DNA of 38,965 nucleotides, taken from contig JAFTCN010000038.1 of NCBI GenBank assembly GCA_017454675.1, positions 1 through 38,965 of the forward strand, in the 5' to 3' direction. A program made the position numbers and the translations under genes. Positions 30,584-38,965 of this stretch are shown here, one piece after another. Origin of the DNA: Clostridia bacterium (lineage in GTDB: Bacteria > Bacillota > Clostridia > Oscillospirales > CAG-272). The notes below the pieces were generated by a model that was not told the DNA's origin, made no database searches, and saw nothing but the letters and a program-made list of their open reading frames with translations. Positions within the stretch are counted from its first letter, which is position 1. The number at the start of each line of letters is the position of its first letter.

Positions 30584-31093
30584 TCAGTATGACGAGATCG
30601 GGATCGACGGGTTGTCCTCGCCCTTCTCTATCGAGACGATCTCCACCAGGTACGACTGCCTTCCCGGCACCTCGACGGTCACCGTTTCACCGGCGGCGTG
30701 CCCCAGCAGCGCCCTGCCGAACGGGGACTCCTTCGAGATGTTGTTCGCGAAAACGTCGTTCCGCAGAGTCGTGACGATCCTCACCGTCTCGGTCTCGCCG
30801 CCGTCCTCGTCGTCGGGATAGCGGACGGTGACCCTGTCGAACAGGTTCACCAGTCCATCCACCGACTTCGCCTCGATGACCACGGCTGTCTTTATCATGT
30901 TCTCGAGATAGCGTATGCGGCTGCGGTTGGCGTTGAATGCCTGCTTCGCGCACTTGTATTCGGCGTTTTCTGAGAGGTCGCCGTACTCCCTCGTCCTCTG
31001 TACCTCCTCGCGAAGCTCGGCAGCCCTGATCCGCCGCTCGTCGAGTTCCTTTTTCATCTGGTCGATATCGACCTTTGTCAGTTCGTCGTACAA
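30584..31093 (-). CDS. greA: Transcription elongation factor GreA/GreB family
   Basis: Binds the RNA polymerase secondary channel and stimulates cleavage of backtracked transcripts. The 169-residue protein has an N-terminal coiled coil with the acidic tip in GDLSENAEY (about 38-46), and a C-terminal FKBP-like domain with ISKESPFGRALLGHAAGE. The spacing of 15 nt to the upstream DUF2344 gene and 62 nt to the DUF1343 gene indicates an operon. The C-terminal domain carries an insertion of acidic residues (DDEDGGETET), mild variation only. Confidence 0.93.
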   Translation of the reverse strand: MYDELTKVDIDQMKKELDERRIRAAELREEVQRTREYGDLSENAEYKCAKQAFNANRSRIRYLENMIKTAVVIEAKSVDGLVNLFDRVTVRYPDDEDGGETETVRIVTTLRNDVFANNISKESPFGRALLGHAAGETVTVEVPGRQSYLVEIVSIEKGEDNPSIPISSY

Positions 31094-31108
31094 ATCATTT
31101 CACTCCCG

Positions 31109-31815
31109 TTATCTGAAAATAATGCCTTCCGCGTCGGTCATGCAGACCCTCATGGCCGAATAGCCTGTATCGGGTCCCGGAACTCCGAGCCTTGACGTCA
31201 GCGCTCCGAGCAGATGAGCCGGGCTCAGCGTGCTGCCCTCGGTCGCCGACATGAAAAGATCTATCAGGGTCTCTTCGCCCTCGCAGGATATCTTAATATC
31301 CTTCATCATCCCCGATATGTCGGTGAGCCTGTCGCCAGACTTGCCGTGCTTTATCACCGTTAAGGGCTTCTCAGCCATAACAGCCGCGGCTTTTTCGGCA
31401 AATCCGCCGGGACTCATGAGCTCTCCAGGGGCGATCCTTATCTCGTAGCGCGCCCAGGCGATGTCGCGGAAGGGCCTCTCCGGGATGTAGCATTCGGTGA
31501 ACCGGAGGCCTCCCGAACTGCCGCGGTGAAGTCCGTCGAGTATCCTGCCGCAGTCCATGTCGCGGTCGATACGGACATCGGCGAGCTCGCACACGCTCTC
31601 GCAGCCGATCGGCAGCGGCATCGCGAAGACGAGTTTGGGATGCGGATTGAATCCCCGGGTGTACCACAGCGGTATCCCTGCCCTCGTGAGGATGCGCGCG
31701 GCGCTGCGCTGCAGGTCGAGGTGCGAGATGAACTGCAGGCTTCCGGTCTTTTCAAATCGCAGCCTGACGGTGCGCGGCTCGGGCAGGGGCGTGTATCCGC
31801 CGGCGTTTTCATTTA

Positions 31816-31837
<22 letters not shown>
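31109..31837 (-). CDS. DUF2344 protein (TIGR03936, radical SAM-associated)
   Basis: A 242-residue cytoplasmic protein that is nearly always encoded beside the TIGR03960 radical SAM protein and sometimes fused to it. Recognised by VRLRFEKTGSLQFISHLDLQR and YTRGFNPHPKLVFAMPLPIG. It is thought to act with the radical SAM partner; the substrate is unknown, an RNA or ribosome role has been proposed from gene neighbourhood. GGAGG 9 nt before the ATG at 31837 supports this start, which overlaps the upstream gene by 22 nt; an ATG at 31819 overlapping as ATGA is an alternative. Confidence 0.9.
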
Positions 31838-33669
<1,832 letters not shown>

Positions 33670-33976
33670 TTTTCCCGCCTCTCTTTCTCTTTAGCTTCTT
33701 CTCGTGTCCCGGCTCTCCGGTCACAGTCTCTCTCTTCGCTTTCCCGCACTCCGCTTTCGTACTCGGCTTCCGCTCCAGCCTCGGCTTATCTCCTCTCTCG
33801 TCCTCTTTCCGTCAGGAGCGTGCACGGGAGAAGGCGGAGCGGAGCGGGAGGAGGCAGTCAAACAGGTCCCGGCCCTGATATCAGCCTGACGAGGCGGACC
33901 GTCCGGAAAGACCGGGCGCGCCTCCGGCCGGCCGCAGGGCCGGGACCGTATTATCATATGAGGGCATCCGCGCCGC
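33670..33976. other. Intergenic region with polypurine leader
   Basis: No gene is supported here. The half next to the radical SAM gene (33665-33835) is strongly purine-rich on the minus strand (many GGAG, GAAAG and GAGAG runs), which could be the leader of the message. The other half holds the long inverted repeat 33865-33947. No good promoter for the radical SAM gene was seen, so it may be expressed from the upstream rlmB unit or from a promoter I cannot recognise. Confidence 0.6.
33865..33947 (-). repeat. Nested inverted repeat downstream of the P-type-ATPase-like gene
   Basis: A perfect 13-bp inverted repeat (33865-33877 with 33935-33947) encloses 57 nt. Inside, GAGGCG pairs with CGCCTC, and a CCGG-tcttt-CCGG hairpin sits within that on the minus strand. 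It starts about 30 nt after the stop of the large membrane protein gene. No T-run follows, so it is not a standard terminator. It could be a structured 3' end, a Rho-linked stop or a small RNA. Confidence 0.7.
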
Positions 33977-36565
33977 TCAGGCGATATACATCTTCGCTAT
34001 GAGCACCGACGGAACGGCTGCCAGCACCCGGAAGAGCAGGATGTAGAGGGCTGACATTCCGATCGACGCCCCGAAGATTCCGAGGAAGGTCGCGAGCAGG
34101 ACGCCTAGCACGGCAAATCCCGCCAGTATGTAAAAGTTCAGCTTCGTCGCGGCCTTGTATGTCCTGCATACGCCGGCCGCCTCGATAACCGACATCCACT
34201 CGTCGCCGTCCGCGAGAAGGCCTTCGCTGACGCTCTCGCGCTCCCCGGCGTCACCGCCGGCAGCCACTCTGCTGCCTCCAGAGATCTCGTCTCTTACGAC
34301 TATGACCTCGACCTTGCTGCCGCCGAGCATCGCGGAGACGAATTCCCCGTTGATATTCGGGTCGATGCAGTGCAGTTCGACTTTGATCTGACTGTCGGAG
34401 AAGCTGTCGATCAGTTCGGCGAAGGACTGGCCGGGCAGGTACTGCATGTAGAGCCGCACCGCCTCGACTCCGTCGGACGCGATGTGCAGGACGACGCCTC
34501 CGGGAGTGCTCGAGAGATAACTTCCGTCGTCGCAGCCGCGGCATGCGATGCCGTTGCCGCTGAGGAACTGCATGCTGCCGATGATATAGTGGTGTCCGCC
34601 AGCGTATGCGTCGATGCCGCCATCGGTGACTTTGTCTATAACTACGTTCTTTCCGGCGCTGTCGTCGCGGTCGGCCTCATCGGAGATCCTCCTGAAGGCG
34701 GTGGAGATCGTACCGCCGACTTCTGAGCAGATCGCCGATGTATCGGTCATAACCGAGTAGATATCGGCGTCGGGAGAGCACATGCGCACTCGTCCGATCT
34801 TCAGCGAACCTTCGCTGAACATATCGGTCTCGTCGAGCACTACCGACTTCACGGTGTCATACTCCGCCGGGTCGTTTCTGTTGAGGAACACGGTGCTGCG
34901 GTCGAGCCTGCGGAAGCACAGCGCGAGGAACGGAATGAGGTCCGCCGCGATCGCGAAGGTGGGCATCGAGAACTGGATCACCACCATGAACACGTTGAGC
35001 GCGCCGGAGAAACCGTGCTTCCTGCCGGCGAGAGTGATTATCATAAGGATCAGCGCGAGCGCCACGACGGGTGCTATCACGTAATTCAGCACGCGGTAGC
35101 GGGGATCCGATCTGTTGGTGTGTCTGAAGAAACCGGAGGCGATCCTGCTGCGCGTCAGCCTGTAAACGCCGGTGCCGGACGCGGCGGTGTCTCCCGCAGT
35201 CCGCGGGGCGTCGCCGCCCACATGTTCGAGCGTGCACACGCTGTCCCAGGATGAGATCCGCTTGAAGTTCTCGGCCTGACGGTAGAGTTCGGCCGCACCG
35301 GCGAGCACCGACGTGAAGAGGCAGAATGCCGCGGGCGAGTTGTAAAGTGTGAATCCGTCCTTCGGAGCCGCGACTGCAAGCAGGATGTCATAGAGCACGG
35401 TGAACACGAAGACGGTCGCGGTGAGCGACGTCGGAACGGGGTCCGCGCGGAGTATGCCCTTTATGCCGTCGACGATATCCCTGATCGAGAAGACGGCACA
35501 GATCAGCAGGAGCTGCAGTGAGATCATAATGTTGACCGCCGGGTAGTCCGCGGCGCTGATGGCTCCGCCGAATTTCGAGCCGAAGATATCGTATATGAGA
35601 AGCAGCACGGCGAAGACCAGGCTCCCGATGAGCCTGATGTTCATCAGCCGCTTTTCCCTGTCGTAGGAATAGAGGATGTCGCCCTTCTGCGATCTTGACT
35701 TGTACTCCCTGCCGTCATATGCGAAGGCGCCGTCGAGGTTCGAGGCATCCCTTCCCGACTCCGGACGTTTCTTCAGGAGAGAACCGTTTCTCTTTCCGCC
35801 GTCGGAAGGGACAGCCGCCGCGCCCGCCGCGGAATAACCGAACGCAGCGAGGAGCAGGTCGTCATCAGACTGGGCGGACGCTCCGCCCTCTGACTCTCCG
35901 GCTTTGCCGGAGGTCTCTTTTTCATCGGAGTCCGGGCCTTCTCCGGCATCCTCGCCGAGCATGTCCGCCGCCTGGGCGGCAAGTCCGGCGTAGGGGTCGG
36001 GACCGGCTTCGGTGTCGGGCGTATGCGCATCTTCAGCCGGAACTTCTCCGTTCTTCTGATCCACGGTGCTGTCGAGCATACCCTGGAGCAGCTCGGCGAA
36101 GAGATCGTCGTCTTTCTTTTCACTGCCGGCGGGACCGGTCTCTGCCGCCTGCGCGGCGGCGTCTGTGAAGGCATCAGCTGCTTCTCCGGCCGTTTCCGCG
36201 GCCGTCTCTGCCGCCTGCGCGCCAGCGTCTGTGAGTGCATCCGCAGTTTCTCCGGACGTTTCCGCGGCCGTCTCTGCCGCCTGCGCGGCGGCGGCTGTGA
36301 GTGCATCCGCAGCTTCTCCGGACGTTTCCGCGGCCGTCTCTGCCGCCTGCGCGGCGGCGGCTGTGAGTGCATCCGCAGCTTCTCCGGCAGTTTCCACAGC
36401 CGTATCTGCCGCCTGCGCGGCGGCGGCTGTGAGTGCATCCGCAGCTTCTCCGGCCGTTTCCGCAGCCGTATCTGCCGCCTGCTCGGCGGCGGCTTCCTGC
36501 ATGGCCTTCTTTTTTCTGAGTTTTTCCATTATCGACTGCAGAGATTCGTTTTCCGTCGATGCCAT
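33977..36565 (-). CDS. Large membrane protein resembling a degenerate P-type ATPase, with N-terminal Ala-rich repeats
   Basis: An 862-residue protein. Residues 1-28 are basic, 29-144 are 22-residue Ala/Glu/Thr repeats, 145-300 are a disordered acidic linker. Eight membrane segments can be seen (about 307-328, 341-361, 380-400, 407-425, 495-513, 522-550, 808-830, 834-857). Order and spacing follow P1B-type pumps. Segment MPTFAIAADL (about 534-542) sits where the CPx motif would be, and VVLDETDMFSEG (576-586) aligns by eye with the phosphorylation motif DKTGTLTEG. D578 is kept, but Lys, Gly and the second Thr are lost. Actuator TGES, TGDN and GDGxND motifs are absent. Transport by the normal cycle is unlikely; a sensor or scaffold is possible. 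It follows rlmB by 33 nt. No function is known to me. Confidence 0.8.
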   Translation of the reverse strand: MASTENESLQSIMEKLRKKKAMQEAAAEQAADTAAETAGEAADALTAAAAQAADTAVETAGEAADALTAAAAQAAETAAETSGEAADALTAAAAQAAETAAETSGETADALTDAGAQAAETAAETAGEAADAFTDAAAQAAETGPAGSEKKDDDLFAELLQGMLDSTVDQKNGEVPAEDAHTPDTEAGPDPYAGLAAQAADMLGEDAGEGPDSDEKETSGKAGESEGGASAQSDDDLLLAAFGYSAAGAAAVPSDGGKRNGSLLKKRPESGRDASNLDGAFAYDGREYKSRSQKGDILYSYDREKRLMNIRLIGSLVFAVLLLIYDIFGSKFGGAISAADYPAVNIMISLQLLLICAVFSIRDIVDGIKGILRADPVPTSLTATVFVFTVLYDILLAVAAPKDGFTLYNSPAAFCLFTSVLAGAAELYRQAENFKRISSWDSVCTLEHVGGDAPRTAGDTAASGTGVYRLTRSRIASGFFRHTNRSDPRYRVLNYVIAPVVALALILMIITLAGRKHGFSGALNVFMVVIQFSMPTFAIAADLIPFLALCFRRLDRSTVFLNRNDPAEYDTVKSVVLDETDMFSEGSLKIGRVRMCSPDADIYSVMTDTSAICSEVGGTISTAFRRISDEADRDDSAGKNVVIDKVTDGGIDAYAGGHHYIIGSMQFLSGNGIACRGCDDGSYLSSTPGGVVLHIASDGVEAVRLYMQYLPGQSFAELIDSFSDSQIKVELHCIDPNINGEFVSAMLGGSKVEVIVVRDEISGGSRVAAGGDAGERESVSEGLLADGDEWMSVIEAAGVCRTYKAATKLNFYILAGFAVLGVLLATFLGIFGASIGMSALYILLFRVLAAVPSVLIAKMYIA
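36134..36481 (-). repeat. 66-bp coding tandem repeats, five full units plus a partial one
   Basis: Five units of 66 bp and a partial sixth encode residues 29-144 of the membrane protein. Each unit is 22 residues: Q-A-A-(D/E)-T, then a short A-E-T-x-G-E-(A/T)-A-D-A-(L/F)-T core and an Ala-rich end. A 22-residue period is twice an 11-residue helical repeat. The DNA units are almost identical, so expansion or contraction by recombination is expected. The repeats are in frame and purely coding; they are not a CRISPR. Confidence 0.9.
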
Positions 36566-36598
36566 TTCAAATTACCGTACCTTTCCCTTGCCGAACGG

Positions 36599-37345
36599 TC
36601 ATTTTGCTTTTTCGCGCCTGTGCGCGGCCTCGCAGAGCACCACGGCTGCCGCCGCGGAGACATTCAGCGAGTTCAGCTGCCCGTGCAGCGGAATCGAGAT
36701 TATATAGTCGCTTTTTTCTTTCACGAGTCTTGAGACTCCCCTGCCCTCGCTTCCGAAGACAAATGCCGCGGGGCGGTCGAGATCGGTCGAATACAGGCTT
36801 TCGCCTCCGGCCTCTGCGGAGTAGATCCATATGCCCTTTTCCTTCAGGCTGTCGATCAGCGACGGCAGATTCACCGCCTTCGCGACCGCCATGTGCTCGA
36901 GCGCTCCGGCGGACGACTTCGACACCACCGCCGACAGTCCGGCGGAATGTCTCTTCGGGATTATCACCCCGTGTGCTCCGGCGCATTCGGCGGAGCGTAT
37001 GATCGCACCGAGGTTGTGAGGATCCTCGATCCCGTCGAGAATGACGATGAACGGCTTCTCTCCCCGTTCTTCCGCGATCTTCAGTATATCGTCGGGCTCG
37101 CAGTATTCCTTTTCAGCGGCATAAGCGGCTACCCCCTGGTGCGACGTCCCTCCGCATATCCGGTCGAGCTTGGCCCTGTCGACCGCCACCACCGGTACCG
37201 ATCTCGCCGAAGCCTCGGCTATAATGAGCTTGAGCGAGCCCTCCGGTTCGCCGCTCCTTATCATTATCTTGTCCACGGCACGGCCCGACTTCAGAAGTTC
37301 GCGCACCGCGTTGCGCCCGTAAACAAGACCTTCTTCTTCAAACAT
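36599..37345 (-). CDS. rlmB: 23S rRNA (guanosine-2'-O-)-methyltransferase RlmB-type (SpoU/TrmH family)
   Basis: SPOUT methyltransferase of 248 residues that would methylate the ribose of a conserved guanosine in 23S rRNA (or a related site). N-terminal substrate-binding domain: YGRNAVRELLKSGRAVDKI and SHQGVAAY. The three SpoU motifs are complete: DPHNLGAIIRSAECAGAHG, FVFGSEGRGVSRLV and IPLHGQLNSLNVSAAAAVVL. Usual family size. GGAAG lies 8 nt before the ATG. A promoter and a structured leader precede it; the large membrane protein gene follows after 33 nt. Confidence 0.93.
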   Translation of the reverse strand: MFEEEGLVYGRNAVRELLKSGRAVDKIMIRSGEPEGSLKLIIAEASARSVPVVAVDRAKLDRICGGTSHQGVAAYAAEKEYCEPDDILKIAEERGEKPFIVILDGIEDPHNLGAIIRSAECAGAHGVIIPKRHSAGLSAVVSKSSAGALEHMAVAKAVNLPSLIDSLKEKGIWIYSAEAGGESLYSTDLDRPAAFVFGSEGRGVSRLVKEKSDYIISIPLHGQLNSLNVSAAAAVVLCEAAHRREKAK

Positions 37346-37372
37346 GTTTTTTCTTCCGAAAAGATAGTTTCC

Positions 37373-37410
37373 GGGATCACGGCGTCCCCGTTTCAGCCGG
37401 AGACGATCCC
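37373..37410 (-). promoter_or_regulatory. Structured leader of rlmB
   Basis: On the minus strand GGGAT pairs with ATCCC and encloses CGTCTCCG with CGGGGACG (one G-T pair, loop GCTGAAA) plus a five-nt bulge. It lies in the 83-nt leader between the promoter and the ATG. No known riboswitch or protein leader was recognised. Confidence 0.5.
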
Positions 37411-37434
37411 TCTCCGCGTGAATATACAGTATAT

Positions 37435-37463
37435 ATTATATCATAACTTGACTTTTTTGTATA
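37435..37463 (-). promoter_or_regulatory. Promoter for rlmB and the membrane protein gene
   Basis: On the minus strand TATACA (37458-37463, four of six matches), 17-nt spacer, TATAAT (37435-37440) in an A+T-rich stretch. Expected start near 37428. Confidence 0.65.
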
Positions 37464-37526
37464 GTAATTTTTACCGCCGGCGCCTTTTCCACAAAAAGCG
37501 CCGCCTCTTTTTTTGCAAAACTTTGC

Positions 37527-37551
37527 GCCCGGCACCTGTGCGGTGCCGGGC
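37527..37551 (-). terminator. GC-rich hairpin after the acyltransferase gene, possible terminator
   Basis: Perfect 10-bp stem (37527-37536 with 37542-37551), loop of five, 9 nt after the stop. On the minus strand it is followed by GCAAAGTTTTGC, so the T-run is short and displaced; termination is plausible but not certain. Confidence 0.55.
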
Positions 37552-37560
37552 GGGCAGCAT

Positions 37561-38835
37561 TCAGGCAAGCCCCGGTCTGCAGGGCCGTCCGATCTTTCTT
37601 CTGTAGTCGTAATAAAGCTCTTCCGTGGCGAGCGCCATTTTCGTTACCGAAAAGCCGCAGCTGTGCGGATAGATGTACCAGGTGTCATCGAGCGTATTCA
37701 GATCGACGCAGTCTCCGTGTTTGAAGAGATACTCGTATTCGATATGGCATGAATAGAGCGACGGCACTTTCTTTTCCATCGTGCGAGTGACGCCGTCGGA
37801 GTCTGTGACGCTCACCGAAAAGCCGTTCATGTCGTGTCTCATCGTCCCGGAACCTATGGGAATGAATCCGCGCGCGCCCGGCAGGCTCTCGACGGTCACA
37901 GGCATGTCTCCGGTGGAGTATCTCCCCTCCGCGACCTCACGCCTCACGCATTCGCGCTCCCACTCGTACCAGTCGGGTATGTGAGGGTATTCGGTCTTCC
38001 CGTCCTCCGCGGACAGTCTGCCGTACTCGTCCATATACCACTTCCTGCCGCACCCGCGGCAGCCGAGCACCGCGCCTTCGGAATACATCCCGTACTCCTC
38101 CTCGCAGTGAGGACACTTGTACAGTATCTTCTCAAGGCCGACGGCCCTCTGCGGGTCTTTCACCTTTATCCGCTTTTCCTCCTGCCAGCTGAAATCGTCA
38201 TAGCTGAACTCCGCGACGATCCGGTCGTTCACCTCATCTGCGCTCAGCGTCTTCAGCTCCTCCGCCGTGATGATCAGTTTCATCTCGGCTTCGGTCGGAG
38301 CGACGCCCCGTTCGCGCCTGGTGTTCCAGAAAGGATGGTTGATATGGTGTCCGTGGCAGATGAGAGTCACGACGGGAACGCCGAGCATCCTGGCCACTTT
38401 TCCCAGCGACTCCGGCAGCGGGGCGGGGGTGCCGCACAGCGAGTATCTGGCCTCCGGATAGATGACCGGGATCCCGCCGTTCCTCACGACGTGGACGAGC
38501 CGGCGGATGAGCCGGATGTCGCTCGTGAACTTGCGTTTGCAGATGCAGCCCAGGTTCCGCAGCAGTCCCTCCCTGCCGATGAATCCGTCGATCGCCACCA
38601 CGTAGTTGCCGAATCTCGGGAAAGTGGCCATCGCCGACACCTTCATATCGAAGAAGGCGTTGTGATTGCACAGGAGCAGATAAGGCGGCCGCAGACCGTC
38701 CGTACCTGTTTTTGTTATCTTCGTGCGGTGCGCGAGCACTCCCGGCAGGGCGATCGCCCATGCCAGAGGCTTCAAGAACCATCTGCACTTTACCGGCTGC
38801 CGGTTCATGTCGAAACGCTCAAAACCGTCTGTCAT
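37561..38835 (-). CDS. PlsC-like acyltransferase with an inserted zinc ribbon
   Basis: A 424-residue protein whose first 200 residues resemble 1-acylglycerol-3-phosphate acyltransferases: HX4D motif NHNAFFD (H58, D63), a hydrophobic N-terminal helix, and YPEARYS (E128) in the place of the PEG motif. From 241 there is a CPHC...CRGC zinc ribbon (C241, C244, C259, C262), then a C-terminal domain of about 150 residues, beta-rich, without recognised family. It would use an acyl donor at the inner membrane face; the zinc ribbon suggests an added regulatory or substrate-binding role. The gene stands alone. No clear promoter is visible in 38836-38939. Confidence 0.8.
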   Translation of the reverse strand: MTDGFERFDMNRQPVKCRWFLKPLAWAIALPGVLAHRTKITKTGTDGLRPPYLLLCNHNAFFDMKVSAMATFPRFGNYVVAIDGFIGREGLLRNLGCICKRKFTSDIRLIRRLVHVVRNGGIPVIYPEARYSLCGTPAPLPESLGKVARMLGVPVVTLICHGHHINHPFWNTRRERGVAPTEAEMKLIITAEELKTLSADEVNDRIVAEFSYDDFSWQEEKRIKVKDPQRAVGLEKILYKCPHCEEEYGMYSEGAVLGCRGCGRKWYMDEYGRLSAEDGKTEYPHIPDWYEWERECVRREVAEGRYSTGDMPVTVESLPGARGFIPIGSGTMRHDMNGFSVSVTDSDGVTRTMEKKVPSLYSCHIEYEYLFKHGDCVDLNTLDDTWYIYPHSCGFSVTKMALATEELYYDYRRKIGRPCRPGLA

Positions 38836-38939
38836 CTCATCTCATTCCGTCCCGTCCGTATTTCTTCTGTCTGTTCGGTTTCGTATCTTTTTTTCTGTTT
38901 TCAGCGGTATGCCGTCATTTCCCTGAATACAGGCCGTCG

Positions 38940-38965
38940 GGCCGCGGCTCGTATGAGCCGCGGCC
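38940..38965. other. Perfect hairpin at the right edge of the window
   Basis: An 11-bp perfect GC-rich stem with loop GTAT runs to the last base. Whether a T-run follows cannot be seen. It may be the terminator of a gene beyond the edge. Confidence 0.5.

Noticed and set aside
36134..36481. CRISPR-like tandem repeat
   Set aside because: The units are contiguous, 66 bp, without variable spacers, and in frame in a gene.
36066..36707. Plus-strand frame rich in Ala/Ser/Val opposite the repeat region
   Set aside because: It only reflects the 66-bp coding repeats read backwards; no start signal or family.
37441..37475. Plus-strand TTGACT as a promoter
   Set aside because: No -10 at a proper distance and no plus-strand gene downstream.

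Overview
The window looks like a chromosomal segment of a GC-rich Clostridia-type bacterium (Bacillota, probably an uncultured anaerobe of the gut type). Signs for this are houselkeeping-style Firmicutes neighbourhoods (tmcAL-ackA-DUF177-rpmF; the radical SAM pair TIGR03960/DUF2344 with greA), an ECF transporter with a double-ABC ATPase, many short lipoproteins with Gram-positive-style lipoboxes, consensus sigma-A promoters (TTGACA-17-TATAAT), and ATGA start/stop overlaps. No phage, CRISPR array, rRNA or intact insertion sequence was seen.

Layout. 3-1597 (+): the end of an ECF transporter ATPase and its substrate-binding S component. 1572-9892 (-): a sugar-acid operon, transcribed as PfkB-type kinase, 6-phosphogluconate dehydrogenase, SDR of the mannonate oxidoreductase type, LarA-like nickel epimerase, glucuronate isomerase, GH127-like hydrolase. 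10030-10104 (-): tRNA-Gln. 10155-11677 (-): a DUF3048 lipoprotein and a small conserved protein. 12000-16737 (+): tmcAL, ackA, DUF177 gene, rpmF and a trigger-factor-like lipoprotein. 16912-22234 (-): cysteine desulfurase, a small lipoprotein, a methionine gamma-lyase-family enzyme, murI and murD, apparently one operon. 22462-25060 (+): a glycerophosphodiesterase and a lipoprotein with an endonuclease/exonuclease/phosphatase domain. 25072-29265: a more A+T-rich accessory cassette of small hypothetical and exported proteins on the minus strand, bounded by two collapsed group II introns in the same orientation. 29331-33669 (-): NamZ-like DUF1343, greA, DUF2344 and a B12-binding radical SAM protein. 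33977-37345 (-): rlmB followed by a large membrane protein that resembles a degenerate P-type ATPase with an alanine-rich 22-residue repeat. 37561-38835 (-): an acyltransferase carrying a zinc ribbon.

How the genes may work together. The most coherent new idea is that the sugar-acid operon encodes a route from glucuronate to the pentose phosphate pathway: UxaC makes fructuronate, the SDR makes D-mannonate, the LarA-like enzyme inverts carbon 2 to give D-gluconate, the kinase makes 6-phosphogluconate, and Gnd gives ribulose 5-phosphate. This fits the presence of gnd and larA and the absence of uxuA and a KDPG aldolase gene within the operon. It is an inference. Other points of interest are the pseudo-P-type ATPase, and the two intron remnants that sit directly after intrinsic terminators and share about 44 nt beyond the expected intron end.
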